A stretch of DNA of 51,783 nt from an uncultured Mycolicibacterium sp. (lineage in GTDB: Bacteria > Actinomycetota > Actinomycetes > Mycobacteriales > Mycobacteriaceae), in the NCBI GenBank assembly GCA_945957405.1, contig CAMFLL010000004.1, forward strand, positions 1 to 51,783, read 5' to 3'. Shown in pieces: positions 26,672 through 35,897 of the stretch (the first letter of the stretch is position 1; the number at the start of each line of letters is the position of its first letter). The position numbers and the translations under genes were made by a program. Below the pieces are notes generated by a model. That model was not told where the DNA came from. It made no database searches and saw only the letters and a list, made by a program, of their open reading frames with translations.

Positions 26672-28390
26672 ATGAGTCCGTCGGTGCGCGGGTTGACCCT
26701 GGCCGGTGCGGTGTTGGTAGGTGTCGGTGTCGGGGTGGGCGGCGTCGCCGCGACACCGCAGCCGCCCGCGTTGCTCGACGCGAAAGTCGAGGCTGCGGCC
26801 CGAGAAGCGCTGGTGCAACTGTCGGCCAACTCCATCGCCTACATCCCGGCCAACATCGTGCAGACCCTCGCCAACATCCCGGCAGTGGAGTATCAGGCCC
26901 TCAACCAGACCACCGAGGCGCTGAACAAGTCGGGCAACTGGTGGCTGTACATCCCCACCAACGTGGTGGGCTTCGATCAGCAGGATCTCGAAAAGGTTCA
27001 GGCGCTGACCCTGCTGATGATGCCTGTGCCGCAAGTGGCGGCGGCGCTGGCCGACCAGCTGAGCCTGGTGCTCGCCGCCGAGGCGCCGATGACCCCCGAC
27101 TGCACCGGCGTCCCGGGACCCTGCACCGACCCGATCTACTTCCACGAGTACTTCCAGGTGCCGGTTTGGCAGTTGCTGACCGGCTACACGTTCTCCGAAG
27201 ACCTGGTCAATCCGATCGACCCGGTGGATCCCAGCGTGCAACCGTCCTGGGCCGGGCAGACCTGGACGCTGGACCCGCTGGGGCCGGCCAAGGCGCTCTG
27301 GAACACCCTGACCCAGGAGCCGGCCGACAGCACGCTGCCCGCGCCGACACCGCAGGAGTGGGCCACCGCGCTCGACGCCGCCGCGACGGCGACGTGGAAC
27401 TCGTTGAACCCGTTCGTACCCGGCACCTACTGCCTGCCGTGCCAGGTCGTCGTTCCCGGAGCGCCCGACTCACTGCCGAAGTTTCCGCTGTTCGGTAGGT
27501 ACTACACACTGTTCGACCTGGGCCAGGAGCTGACTGACCAGGACTGGGTCGGCGGTCCCGCGCCGGATCCTGCGACGGGCGTCAACAACGCCGACAACGT
27601 CCCCGTCTACAACTTCTGGAGCCCGGATTCCTGGGCGCAGATCTACGACGACGCACAGTCGGAGGGCGCGGACTGGATCAACTCGTTCCCGAACATCCCG
27701 GACTCCGCGAAACCGGATCTCGACCTGGCCGCCCAACGGCTGACCGAGACAGTGCAGAACGTGGCGCGGCAACTCGACCCCGCGGGCAATGTCGCCGGCG
27801 TGCAGGCCGTGGTCAAGTCTGTCCAGGAACTGGCAGCGCAGGTGCAGAGTGCGGTGCTGGCGCCCGTGCGGAACACCCCGTCATCGGAGCGCGACGCGGC
27901 GACGCCGATCGAGGCGGCATCCGACCAGCAGCGCGTGAAGGCGTTTTCGTCGCTGCCCGCCCTTGGATCGAAACCGGACTCTCCGGCGACCGTCGAGAAC
28001 AACGCGGTGGACACCGCCAAGGCCCTGTTCTCGGGCGTTCGTCCACGCGACAAGTCGGGCGCCGCGGCACCGCTGGACACCGCACCCGACAAGATGAGGG
28101 GACAACGGCCCGACGACACCTCGGCGGCGCCCGGCCCAACCAAGCCGAAGCGGCCCGGCGGCCCGCTGCGTGATTCGCTGCGTGATGTCAGCGATCAGAT
28201 GGGCAAGAGTGCCGCAAAGATCGCGGACGGACTCAAGCCGGACAAGTCACGGGTGCCGTCCAAGGCCGGAAATGCACCCGACAAGCCCGACACGAAAGAC
28301 AACACCAAGGACAACGCCAAGGACAACACCAAAGAGAGCGAGAAGGGCAATACGGGCAAACATTCGAAAGATAGCGAGAGCAAGAAGTGA
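26672..28390 (+). CDS. Secreted Ala/Pro-rich protein with Lys-rich tail, function unknown
   Basis: I do not recognise an enzyme family. The ATG at 26672 follows GAGGGGGCGGT and opens a 572-residue protein with a clear signal sequence (SVRGLTLAGAVLVGVGVGVGG, ending ...VAATPQPPA). The mature N-terminal half contains SANSIAYIPANIVQTLANIPAVEYQALNQ, a pattern seen in several mycobacterial exported proteins, and four Cys in two CxxxPxPC-like contexts (DCTGVPGPC, YCLPCQ). This suggests disulphides outside the membrane. The C-terminal 150 residues are low-complexity and charged and finish in repeated KDNT/KDNA units and a KK end, possibly a wall- or polymer-binding tail. It has its own promoter region and is convergent with the SDR gene. 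Surface location is inferred; function is open. Confidence 0.75.
   Translation: MSPSVRGLTLAGAVLVGVGVGVGGVAATPQPPALLDAKVEAAAREALVQLSANSIAYIPANIVQTLANIPAVEYQALNQTTEALNKSGNWWLYIPTNVVGFDQQDLEKVQALTLLMMPVPQVAAALADQLSLVLAAEAPMTPDCTGVPGPCTDPIYFHEYFQVPVWQLLTGYTFSEDLVNPIDPVDPSVQPSWAGQTWTLDPLGPAKALWNTLTQEPADSTLPAPTPQEWATALDAAATATWNSLNPFVPGTYCLPCQVVVPGAPDSLPKFPLFGRYYTLFDLGQELTDQDWVGGPAPDPATGVNNADNVPVYNFWSPDSWAQIYDDAQSEGADWINSFPNIPDSAKPDLDLAAQRLTETVQNVARQLDPAGNVAGVQAVVKSVQELAAQVQSAVLAPVRNTPSSERDAATPIEAASDQQRVKAFSSLPALGSKPDSPATVENNAVDTAKALFSGVRPRDKSGAAAPLDTAPDKMRGQRPDDTSAAPGPTKPKRPGGPLRDSLRDVSDQMGKSAAKIADGLKPDKSRVPSKAGNAPDKPDTKDNTKDNAKDNTKESEKGNTGKHSKDSESKK
28295..28330 (+). repeat. 12-base tandem repeat encoding KDNT/KDNA/KDNT
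   Basis: Three 12-base units of the form AAGGACAACRCC (the first with AAAGAC) lie in frame in the tail of the secreted protein. Copy number could vary between strains. Confidence 0.7.
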
Positions 28391-28410
28391 CGTCGGTCTC
28401 GCCGGGCCGC

Positions 28411-29199
28411 TCACCGCTTGGTGCGCTGCGCGGCGCTGACCGCTGCCAGGATCTTCTCGCCACCACTGCGGCGTTGCACCACTCCCGCGACGTCGGGTGC
28501 CAGGTTGCCGAGCGCGCCCGCCAGCCGAAGACTCCACGGCGCCACCACCACCTCGGCCCGATTCCTGTCGATGGCGCCCACGGTGGCCTCGGCGACATCG
28601 GCGGGGGACCGGGTGCCGATCCGCGGCACCTTCACGTCGGTGTCGGCGAGCATTCCGGAATCGCGCACGGGCCCCGGCAGAATCGTCGACACACCGACAC
28701 CGTGGGGCTTGAGGTCCTCACGCAGCGCCAAGGCGAAACCCCGCAGGCCGAACTTGGTGGCGTTGTACAGCGCCGTGTGCGCCGAGGCGTTCTTTCCGGC
28801 CAGCGACGACATGAAGACCAGGTGACCGGCGCCGCGCGCCGCCATGTGCTCACCTGCGAGCTTGGCCATCACGATCGGCGCTCGCAGGTTGACCGCCAGG
28901 GCACGGTCGACCTGATCGACGGTGTACTCCGACAGCAGGCCCGACGCAGGCAGCGCTGCGTTGGCGATGAGCACATCGACACGACCGGCTTCGGCGAGCA
29001 CCCGGGCCGGTTCGCCGGGCTGGGTCAGGTCGGCCGTGATCGACTGTCCACCAACACCTTCCGCCATCTCCTCGAGGATGTCCGACCGGCGCCCGGTGAG
29101 GATCAACCGCGCGCCGCGCGCCGCCAGGGCAGACACCAGCGCGGCGCCGATACCACCGGACGCGCCGGTCAGCAGAACATGTGCGTTTCGCAGATCCAT
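28411..29199 (-). CDS. Short-chain dehydrogenase/reductase
   Basis: This classical SDR has 262 residues from the ATG at 29199; an ATG at 29211 is also possible. The cofactor site TGASGGIG (about 11-18) is followed by LTGRR, an Arg-rich segment that favours NADP(H). ANAAL, the catalytic Ser in FMSSLAG and the YNATK pair (Tyr and Lys) are all present. It lies divergent from the monooxygenase with only about 24 bases between starts, so the two are probably co-regulated. A plausible scheme is alcohol oxidation by the SDR to a ketone followed by Baeyer-Villiger oxygenation, as in the mymA-type operon of M. tuberculosis. It is convergent with the secreted-protein gene (20-base gap). Confidence 0.88.
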   Translation of the reverse strand: MDLRNAHVLLTGASGGIGAALVSALAARGARLILTGRRSDILEEMAEGVGGQSITADLTQPGEPARVLAEAGRVDVLIANAALPASGLLSEYTVDQVDRALAVNLRAPIVMAKLAGEHMAARGAGHLVFMSSLAGKNASAHTALYNATKFGLRGFALALREDLKPHGVGVSTILPGPVRDSGMLADTDVKVPRIGTRSPADVAEATVGAIDRNRAEVVVAPWSLRLAGALGNLAPDVAGVVQRRSGGEKILAAVSAAQRTKR

Positions 29200-29222
29200 G
29201 GCGCCGAGCATACGGACAGCTG

Positions 29223-30719
29223 ATGATGGCAGAACAACGGTTCGACATCGTGATCGTCGGTGCAGGTTTCGGTGGCATCGGCGCGGCGATCGAGTTCAAA
29301 AGGCTGGGCTACGACAACATCGTGATCGTCGACCGTGAGGACGACATCGGAGGTACCTGGCACGTCAATCGCTATCCCGGTCTGACAGTTGATGTTCCGT
29401 CGACCACATTCTCGTACTGGTTCGAGCCGAACCCGAACTGGTCACGGCTCTACGCGCGGGGCCAGGAACTCAAGGCGTATGCGCTGCACGTCGTCGACAA
29501 GTACGATATCCGGCGCCATCTTCGCCTGAAAACCGTTGTGCAGGGCGCGCGTTGGGACGAAGACACCCAGCTCTGGCAGGTCACCCTCGCCGACGGCAAC
29601 ACCCTGACGACACGATTCCTGATCTGTGCCACCGGATTCCTGTCCCAACCCGCCATGCCGGATATCGACGGTATCGACACGTTCGGCGGTGACGTTATCC
29701 ATACCGCGCGCTGGAACGACGCCTACCGGTTCGCCGGTAAGCGAGCGGCGATCATCGGAACCGGATCGACTGCGGTGCAGGTGATCCCCGAACTGGCGAA
29801 GCAGGTTTCAGAGCTGACAGTCTATCAACGCACACCGATCTGGGTGATGCCGAAACTGGATGTCGGCTTCCCGGGCATCCTGCAGCGACTCTTCGCCCGG
29901 GTGCCGGTGACGCAGCGCGCGGTGCGGTGGGTCAGCGACGCCAGCATGGAATTCCTGATGCTGGTCGCGATGTGGAAGTACCGGTATTTCAAGCACATCA
30001 ACGCCGGCGCCGCCCAGGTGGCCAGGTTCCACCGGTTCGTCGCGATTCGGGACAAAAGGCTGCGGCGTAAACTGACTCCCGAATACGACTACGGCTGCAA
30101 GCGGCCGACGGTCTCCAATGTCTACTACCGCGCGCTGGCCAAACCGCACGTGCACCTGGAGACGACGGGTATCGAACGCATCGAACCCGACGGCATCGTC
30201 GACCGCGACGGGGTCAAACGACGGATCGACACCCTGGTGTTGGCCACCGGGTTCGACGTCTGGGAGGCCAACCTGCCGGCGATCGAGGTGATCGGATGCG
30301 GTGACCGAAACCTCGGAAAATGGTGGCGCGACGGCAGGTTCCAGGCCTATCAGGGGGTGACCGTGCCGCACTTCCCGAACTTCCTCACGCTGGCCAGCCC
30401 GTATGCCTGGGTGGGCATGTCGTGGTTCACCACCGTCGAATGCCAGATGCGGCACATCCGCCGGCTCTTCGGCGAGCTGCATCGCCGGCAGGCCACCACA
30501 TTCGAGGTCACCGAGGACGCCAACACGCAGTTCCTGGATCGGATGACGGATCTGCTCACTGATTCGGTGTTCCATCTGGGCGACTGCACCAACTCACGCT
30601 CCTACTGGATCAACAAGCGTGGTGAGGCGCCGTTGTTCCGGCCCACGTCGGTACGCAACGCGGTGTCCGAGCAGGACCGTTTTCCGCTCGACGACTATTC
30701 GTTCGCCGGCGGTGCGTAG
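29223..30719 (+). CDS. FAD-dependent Baeyer-Villiger-type monooxygenase
   Basis: This flavoprotein monooxygenase has 498 residues. The FAD site GAGFGGIG lies at about 12-19, the NADPH site GTGSTAVQVIPEL near 180, and the Baeyer-Villiger fingerprint FxGxxxHxxxW is present as FGGDVIHTARW near 153-163. The early YPGLTVDVPSTTFSYWF segment is typical of this class (EthA, MymA and cyclohexanone monooxygenase relatives). Two adjacent ATGs (29223 and 29226) are possible starts. It should convert ketones to esters using NADPH and oxygen; the substrate is unknown. The next gene begins four bases after its stop and encodes a secreted hydrolase, which fits an oxygenase then ester hydrolase route. Confidence 0.9.
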   Translation: MMAEQRFDIVIVGAGFGGIGAAIEFKRLGYDNIVIVDREDDIGGTWHVNRYPGLTVDVPSTTFSYWFEPNPNWSRLYARGQELKAYALHVVDKYDIRRHLRLKTVVQGARWDEDTQLWQVTLADGNTLTTRFLICATGFLSQPAMPDIDGIDTFGGDVIHTARWNDAYRFAGKRAAIIGTGSTAVQVIPELAKQVSELTVYQRTPIWVMPKLDVGFPGILQRLFARVPVTQRAVRWVSDASMEFLMLVAMWKYRYFKHINAGAAQVARFHRFVAIRDKRLRRKLTPEYDYGCKRPTVSNVYYRALAKPHVHLETTGIERIEPDGIVDRDGVKRRIDTLVLATGFDVWEANLPAIEVIGCGDRNLGKWWRDGRFQAYQGVTVPHFPNFLTLASPYAWVGMSWFTTVECQMRHIRRLFGELHRRQATTFEVTEDANTQFLDRMTDLLTDSVFHLGDCTNSRSYWINKRGEAPLFRPTSVRNAVSEQDRFPLDDYSFAGGA

Positions 30720-30723
30720 GTAG

Positions 30724-31794
30724 ATGACGAACCAGAAGACCATGGTGAGGGCCGCGGCGGCACTGTCGGCGGCCATCGCCGGGGCCGCGGCGAGCGCCCC
30801 GACAGCACTGGCGGCAACGGTGCTGACCGTCAGCGGTAACGGGCTCATCGTCGCGACGCCGATGGACCAGGAGCTGCGAGGTGCACTGTGTGCGGCGCCC
30901 AATACCTGTGTGCCGGTGGACTATCCGTCGAGTGCAATAGGGCAGCCCGCCCTCGACCAGGGCGCGCTGGCCTTACGTGACGCGATTGCGGCCACACCGG
31001 ACGACAAGGTCGTCATGGCCTACTCGCAGGGCGGGATCATCGCGACGACGTGGCTGCAGGAGCACGCCGCAGACACCGATGCGCCGCCCGCCGACGACAT
31101 GACCTTCGTGCTGTTCGGGAATCCGCAACGCGGTCGAGGTGGTCTGGCGCCCACCCTGGGGGTAGGCAGCGCGACGCCGACCGACACCGGGTATCAGGTT
31201 GTCGATGTGGCGCGTGAGTACGACGCGGAGGCCGACTGGCCGCAGGATCCGCGCAACGGTCTCGCGGTGGCCAACGCGCTGGCCGGATACTGGTATGTGC
31301 ACACCGATTACACCGACGTTGACGTGAACTCACCGGACAATCTGGTCAGCAAGGACGGCGACACGACGTATGTCCTGGTACCGACGGAAAAGCTGCCGCT
31401 GTTGGAGCCGCTTCGCCGGGTCGGCCTCACCGGTGTCGCGGATCAACTCAACGACCAGCTCAAACCGGTGGTCGACGGCGGATACGACCGCTCGGGCTAC
31501 GCGCCACTGACCGAGCCCGTGCTCGATACCCCGGCGCAGCAGGCCAATTCGCGTGCCACATCGAAGAAGACGACCGGGCCGACGAAGAAGCACGCAACCA
31601 TCGCTGCATCACTGGCCGACAAGGTCGACAAGGCGAACCGCCGCGTCGCGCGCGCGGTGAAAGAGGCTCGCGCCGTCGGTGATACGGCATGCACTGTGGC
31701 TCGAGCACTTTCGGGTCAGCGTCGCGACGGTCAGGCTCGCGACACCGACGCACGTCGACCGGAGAAGGCAACGACATCTCCGCATCGCAGCTGA
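30724..31794 (+). CDS. Secreted PE-PPE-domain-type serine hydrolase with basic tail
   Basis: This exported alpha/beta hydrolase of the PE-PPE C-terminal domain type has 356 residues. It lacks any PE or PPE N-terminal part and starts instead with a Sec-type signal (about 1-31, AAALSAAIAGAAASAPTALA). The nucleophile lies in AYSQGG (Ser101), after VVMAY. A later GYWYVHTDYTD segment probably carries the catalytic His, with Asp nearby. The two Cys of LCAAPNTCVPVDYP may pair. The C-terminal 80 residues are rich in Lys, Arg and Ala (KKTTGPTKKH, KANRRVARAVKEAR) and could bind the envelope. It is probably an esterase or lipase. It sits four bases after the monooxygenase, and its 3' end overlaps the convergent S4 gene by 64 bases. 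Confidence 0.8.
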   Translation: MTNQKTMVRAAAALSAAIAGAAASAPTALAATVLTVSGNGLIVATPMDQELRGALCAAPNTCVPVDYPSSAIGQPALDQGALALRDAIAATPDDKVVMAYSQGGIIATTWLQEHAADTDAPPADDMTFVLFGNPQRGRGGLAPTLGVGSATPTDTGYQVVDVAREYDAEADWPQDPRNGLAVANALAGYWYVHTDYTDVDVNSPDNLVSKDGDTTYVLVPTEKLPLLEPLRRVGLTGVADQLNDQLKPVVDGGYDRSGYAPLTEPVLDTPAQQANSRATSKKTTGPTKKHATIAASLADKVDKANRRVARAVKEARAVGDTACTVARALSGQRRDGQARDTDARRPEKATTSPHRS

Positions 31795-31943
31795 CGTCCC
31801 CGCCGCGTCTCCGTCTCACCGTTCACGGTCACCAGGCCGTCGGCGATGGCCGACTTCGCGTCGGCGCCGCTGTCGATCAGCCCGGCCAGCTTCAGGAACT
31901 GCCCCAGTCGGATGGTGTCGTCGCGGATCGGGACGTCGTCCAT
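31731..31943 (-). CDS. S4-domain RNA-binding protein (YbcJ-like)
   Basis: This 70-residue protein consists essentially of one S4 RNA-binding fold: IRLGQFLKLAGLIDSGADAKSAIADGLVTVNG, then ETETRRGRQL, and a closing GDVVAF. Stand-alone S4 proteins of this kind bind structured RNA, often rRNA. The ATG at 31943 is supported by TAGCCT seven bases upstream, a leaderless pattern; longer in-frame readings run through the polymerase IV promoter. It is divergent from the polymerase gene and overlaps the end of the convergent hydrolase gene by 64 bases. The target RNA is unknown. Confidence 0.82.
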   Translation of the reverse strand: MDDVPIRDDTIRLGQFLKLAGLIDSGADAKSAIADGLVTVNGETETRRGRQLRCGDVVAFSGRRASVSRA

Positions 31944-31950
31944 GGATGTC

Positions 31951-31956
31951 AGGCTA
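31951..31956 (-). promoter_or_regulatory. -10-like box of S4 protein
   Basis: The minus strand reads TAGCCT, seven bases before the ATG at 31943, fitting a leaderless transcript. Confidence 0.45.
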
Positions 31957-31982
31957 ACGGGAGCGATCGGACTCCGGCGATT

Positions 31983-31988
31983 TAGCAT
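31983..31988 (+). promoter_or_regulatory. -10-like box of DNA polymerase IV
   Basis: TAGCAT lies eight bases before the GTG at 31997, fitting a leaderless transcript. This supports the GTG start. Confidence 0.45.
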
Positions 31989-31996
31989 CGGCAGTC

Positions 31997-33364
31997 GTGA
32001 ATGCGTCGGCGCGGTGGGTCCTGCACCTGGACATGGACGCATTCTTCGCCTCGGTCGAACAGTTGACCCGGCCCACGCTGCGCGGCAGGCCCGTGCTGGT
32101 GGGTGGCCTCGGCGGGCGCGGCGTCGTCGCCGGCGCCAGCTACGAGGCACGTGTGTTCGGCGCGAGGTCGGCGATGCCGATGCACCAGGCGCGCCGACAG
32201 GTCGGGGCCGGTGCCGTGGTCCTGCCGCCGCGCGGGGTGGTCTACGGTGTCGCGAGCCGGAGGGTGTTCGACACCATCAGGGCCCAAGTCCCGGTGCTGG
32301 AACAGCTGTCGTTCGACGAGGCGTTCGGGGAGCCCGCCGAGTTGGCGGGCGCCGACGCTGCGCAGGTCGCCGCATTTTGCGAGCGGCTCCGCGGCACGGT
32401 CCGGGAGGTGACAGGGCTGATCGCCTCGGTGGGTGCGGGGTCAGGGAAGCAGATCGCCAAGATCGCGTCAGGACTGGCGAAACCCGACGGTATCCGGGTG
32501 GTCGACCGTACCGAGGAGCGACTTCTTCTCGACGGCCTGCCGGTGCGCAGACTGTGGGGGATCGGACCCGTGGCCGAGGACAAGCTCCACCGCCTCGGCA
32601 TCGAGACGGTGGGTCAGTTCGCCGCCCTCAGCGACACCGAGGTCGCCAGCATCCTGGGTGCGACCATCGGCCCCGCGCTGCACCGCCTGGCGCTCGGGAT
32701 CGACGACCGGCCGGTGGCCGAACGTGCCGAGGCCAAACAGATCAGTGCCGAGTCGACCTTCGCCACCGACCTGACGACCCTCGATCAGCTCCGCGATGCC
32801 ACCGGGCCGATCGCGGAACATGCCCACCAGCGCCTGATGCGGGATGGCCGCGGAGCCAGGACTGTGACGGTGAAACTCAAGAAGACCGATATGACGACCC
32901 TGACCAGGTCGGCGACACTGCCGTACGCGACCGTCGAGCCTGCGACGCTGATCGCGACGGCGCGCAGGCTGCTGCTCGATCCGATCGAGGTGGGTCCGAT
33001 CCGACTGCTCGGCGTGGGATTCTCGGGTCTGTCCGACGTGCAGCAGGAGTCGCTGTTCCCGGAACTCGAGCAGGTGGACCTGGACAGCAGTGCGATCGGC
33101 GACACCCGCGTGCCGGTGCCCAGCCCCGAACCGGAGGCAGGTGGCTGGCGGGTCGGCGATGATGTGACGCACCCTGAATTCGGGCACGGCTGGGTGCAGG
33201 GCGCCGGCCACGGGGTGATGACGGTGCGGTTCGAGACCCGCGGCACCGGGCCGGGGTCGGCGCGCACGTTCGCTGTCGACACACCCGACGTGGTGTCGGC
33301 GAACCCCGTCGACAGCCTCGCCTGGGATGACTATCTCGCGGAGTCGGAGCTGCGCGGCGACTAG
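31997..33364 (+). CDS. dinX: DNA polymerase IV (DinX/DinB1 type, Y family)
   Basis: This error-prone translesion polymerase has 455 residues, close to tuberculosis DinX (Rv1537). Catalytic acids are visible as LDMDAFF (Asp12) and LSFDEAF (Asp107, Glu108). The thumb helix-hairpin-helix lies near 185-215 ([17 protein letters not shown]), and the little finger near 255-355. The last roughly 60 residues form an added domain: [15 protein letters not shown]...VRFE, resembling the Tudor-like C-terminal domain of UvrD/PcrA. The GTG start has a -10-like box eight bases upstream. The stop overlaps the convergent asparaginase stop by four bases. The order dinX-ansA-lspA-rluD is the same as in M. tuberculosis. 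Confidence 0.93.
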   Translation: MNASARWVLHLDMDAFFASVEQLTRPTLRGRPVLVGGLGGRGVVAGASYEARVFGARSAMPMHQARRQVGAGAVVLPPRGVVYGVASRRVFDTIRAQVPVLEQLSFDEAFGEPAELAGADAAQVAAFCERLRGTVREVTGLIASVGAGSGKQIAKIASGLAKPDGIRVVDRTEERLLLDGLPVRRLWGIGPVAEDKLHRLGIETVGQFAALSDTEVASILGATIGPALHRLALGIDDRPVAERAEAKQISAESTFATDLTTLDQLRDATGPIAEHAHQRLMRDGRGARTVTVKLKKTDMTTLTRSATLPYATVEPATLIATARRLLLDPIEVGPIRLLGVGFSGLSDVQQESLFPELEQVDLDSSAIGDTRVPVPSPEPEAGGWRVGDDVTHPEFGHGWVQGAGHGVMTVRFETRGTGPGSARTFAVDTPDVVSANPVDSLAWDDYLAESELRGD

Positions 33365-34284
33365 CCCAGCCGCGCCAAGACCTCGGGAGCGGGCAGCCCG
33401 GCAGCCAGGGCCGCCATCAGCAGCACCCGCGCCTGTGGTGGGCGCAGGCTGGGCACCTCGAGGGCACCCGCATCGACCATGGCGCGCCCCGGACCGTAAC
33501 CGGCGTGCACGTGCCCGTCCGGTACCCGCGTGGACACCGCGATGATCACACCGTTGCGGCAGTGCCTGCGCACGCCTTCGATGACCGCCGCGCCGGCGTT
33601 ACCCGATCCGACCGCCTCCAGGACGATCGCCCGAGCTCCTGCTTCGACGCACGCGTCCATGGCCACGGCGTCACTGCCCGCGTAGGCGGCCACGATGTCC
33701 ACCCGGGGCGCCGAGGCCGCCTCCACCGCCGCCAGGAACGGCCGCGGTTTGTCCAGGCCCGGTACTTCCGTGCCGGTAAACCCGGTCAGGTCATGAGTGG
33801 CAGCCTTCTGCAGGCCCCGCGGGGCCAGCACCCGGCCGGCGAAACTGACCAGAACGCCCTGGTCGCGCGCCTGCGGGCGGGCCGCCAGCGCGAGCGCGTC
33901 ACCGAGGTTGCGTGGGCCGTCGGCATCGGGTGCGTCGGCGCTGCGCTGAGCGCCGGTGAACACGATCGGCGCCGCGCCCCGGTAGGTCAGGTCGAGCCAC
34001 AGCGCGGTCTCCTCCATGGTGTCGGTGCCGTGGGTGATCACCACACCGTCGGCGCCGTCGCTGACGGCCTGCTCGGCGGCGGTGCGGATGGTGTCCCAGT
34101 CCGCGGGTGTCAGCAGCGAGCTGTCCACCGCCAGCACGTCGCGGACCGTCACGTCGGGGGCTCCGCCGACGTCGCCTGCCGCGGACACCAACTCGGACCC
34201 GCTGTGGCTGGGCCGTCTCACGCCGTCGGCGTCGGTACTGGTGGAGATCGTTCCACCGGTGGCGATGACGACGACGCGAGTCAT
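33361..34284 (-). CDS. ansA: L-asparaginase
   Basis: This enzyme hydrolyses asparagine to aspartate and ammonia. It has 307 residues, somewhat shorter than tuberculosis AnsA (326). The nucleophile Thr lies in ATGGTIST (about 8-15), and the second catalytic cluster is [11 protein letters not shown] near 86-96. Other family phrases are [18 protein letters not shown] and the late [12 protein letters not shown]. The ATG at 34284 begins directly at the first strand; upstream in-frame codons enter the lspA promoter. No signal peptide is visible, so it is probably cytoplasmic. It is divergent from lspA and overlaps the polymerase IV stop by four bases. Confidence 0.93.
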   Translation of the reverse strand: MTRVVVIATGGTISTSTDADGVRRPSHSGSELVSAAGDVGGAPDVTVRDVLAVDSSLLTPADWDTIRTAAEQAVSDGADGVVITHGTDTMEETALWLDLTYRGAAPIVFTGAQRSADAPDADGPRNLGDALALAARPQARDQGVLVSFAGRVLAPRGLQKAATHDLTGFTGTEVPGLDKPRPFLAAVEAASAPRVDIVAAYAGSDAVAMDACVEAGARAIVLEAVGSGNAGAAVIEGVRRHCRNGVIIAVSTRVPDGHVHAGYGPGRAMVDAGALEVPSLRPPQARVLLMAALAAGLPAPEVLARLG

Positions 34285-34346
34285 GCGCTGATCATGCCGC
34301 AGGATGGTGCGGAAGCGGGCAAGGGGAATGCCTAGGGGATGATGGA

Positions 34347-34967
34347 GTGGTGACTGACGAAACATCCGGCTCCGTCGAACGGGTCAGCCCCGCGCAGCCG
34401 GACGACAACGCCGGTGCAGTCGAGGGGGTGACACCCGCCGGGCAACCCAAGCGTCTGCGCTTGTTGCTGGGGGTGGCCGCAGTCGTGTTGATCCTCGATG
34501 TGGTGACCAAGGTGCTCGCGGTCAGGCTGTTGACACCGGGGCAGCCCGTGTCGATCATCGGCGACACCGTGACCTGGACTCTGGTGCGCAATTCGGGGGC
34601 GGCGTTCTCGATGGCCACGGGCTACACCTGGGTGCTGACCCTGGTCGCGACCGGCGTGGTGATCGGCATCGTCTGGATGGGCCGCCGGCTCGTGTCGCCA
34701 TGGTGGGCGCTGGGGCTCGGCATGATCCTCGGCGGTGCTCTCGGCAACCTGGTGGACCGTTTCTTCCGCTCTCCGGGTCCGCTGCGCGGCCACGTCGTCG
34801 ACTTCCTGTCGATCGGTTGGTGGCCGGTGTTCAACGTCGCCGATCCGGCGGTGGTCGGTGGCGCCATCCTGCTGGTCACGCTGTCGCTGTTCGGTTTCGA
34901 CTTCGACACCGTCGGCAGACGCAAACCGGAATCCGGCGCGGAACCGGCACCGGAGACCGATTCGTAA
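34347..34967 (+). CDS. lspA: Lipoprotein signal peptidase LspA
   Basis: This inner-membrane aspartic peptidase removes signal peptides from prolipoproteins after the lipid-modified Cys is formed. It has 206 residues with four transmembrane segments after a 35-residue charged cytoplasmic extension. Family blocks are [21 protein letters not shown] (Asp137) and [14 protein letters not shown] (Asp166), the two Asp forming the catalytic pair. The start is one of two consecutive GTGs (34347 or 34350). The gene abuts the pseudouridine synthase gene with no gap. Order and orientation match Rv1539-Rv1540 in M. tuberculosis. Confidence 0.96.
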   Translation: MVTDETSGSVERVSPAQPDDNAGAVEGVTPAGQPKRLRLLLGVAAVVLILDVVTKVLAVRLLTPGQPVSIIGDTVTWTLVRNSGAAFSMATGYTWVLTLVATGVVIGIVWMGRRLVSPWWALGLGMILGGALGNLVDRFFRSPGPLRGHVVDFLSIGWWPVFNVADPAVVGGAILLVTLSLFGFDFDTVGRRKPESGAEPAPETDS

Positions 34968-35897
34968 GTGACCGGAGATCGTTCGATGCCGGTGCCCGAG
35001 GGCCTGGCCGGCCTGCGGGTTGATGCGGGCCTGGCCCGGTTGCTGGGCCTGTCCCGCACCGCCGCGGCTGCCCTGGCCGAAGAGGGCGGGGTCGAACTCG
35101 ACGGTGTCCAGGTCGGCAAGTCCGAGCGGCTGGTCGCGGGTGCCTGGCTCGATGTGCGACTGCCGGAACCGCCCGCGCCGGTCGAGAACACGCCGCAGGA
35201 CATCGAGGGGATGACAATCCTCTACTCGGACGCCGACATCGTCGCGGTCGACAAGCCGCCCGGGGTGGCGGCCCATGCCACTGTGGGCTGGCACGGACCC
35301 ACGGTGCTGGGCGGCCTGGCGGCCGCCGGCTTCCGGATCAGCACGTCGGGCATCCACGAGCGTCAGGGCATCGTGCACCGGCTCGACGTCGGCACCTCCG
35401 GGGTGATGGTGGTGGCATTGTCCGAACGCGCCTACACCGTGCTCAAACGCGCATTCAAGCAACGCACCGTCGACAAGCGGTACCACGCGCTGGTGCAGGG
35501 CCATCCTGACCCGTCCAGCGGCACCATCGACGCGCCCATCGGCAGGCATCGCGGCCACGACTGGAAGTTCGCGGTCACCGAGGGCGGCAGGCACAGCATC
35601 ACCCACTACGACACCATCGAGGCGTTCGTGGCCGCGAGCCTGCTCGACATCCATCTCGAGACGGGCCGCACGCATCAGATCCGGGTGCATTTCGCCGCGC
35701 TGCACCATCCGTGCTGCGGCGACCTGACCTATGGCGCCGACCCGACCCTGGCGAAACGCCTCGGCCTGGTTCGGCAGTGGCTGCACGCGCGGTCGCTGGC
35801 GTTCGCCCACCCCGCCGACGGCCGTTGGATCGAGATCACCAGCCCTTACCCCGCGGATCTGCAGCACGCACTGGACGTGCTCGGTCGACACGAGTGA
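34968..35897 (+). CDS. rluD: RluD-family ribosomal pseudouridine synthase
   Basis: This enzyme isomerises uridine to pseudouridine in large-subunit rRNA. It has 309 residues. An N-terminal S4 domain (about 8-75, [21 protein letters not shown]) is followed by the RluA/RluD catalytic domain, with [14 protein letters not shown] near 137-150 (catalytic Asp of HRLD). [26 protein letters not shown] and the C-terminal [11 protein letters not shown] segment are present. The start is GTG, immediately after the lspA stop. The stop overlaps the GTG of the downstream rarD gene by three bases (GTGA). It corresponds to Rv1540. The exact uridines modified are not deducible here. Confidence 0.94.
   Translation: MTGDRSMPVPEGLAGLRVDAGLARLLGLSRTAAAALAEEGGVELDGVQVGKSERLVAGAWLDVRLPEPPAPVENTPQDIEGMTILYSDADIVAVDKPPGVAAHATVGWHGPTVLGGLAAAGFRISTSGIHERQGIVHRLDVGTSGVMVVALSERAYTVLKRAFKQRTVDKRYHALVQGHPDPSSGTIDAPIGRHRGHDWKFAVTEGGRHSITHYDTIEAFVAASLLDIHLETGRTHQIRVHFAALHHPCCGDLTYGADPTLAKRLGLVRQWLHARSLAFAHPADGRWIEITSPYPADLQHALDVLGRHE

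Noticed and set aside
34332..35891. Minus-strand frame of 519 codons opposite lspA and rluD
   Set aside because: Gln/Arg/His-rich shadow; both plus-strand genes have catalytic motifs.
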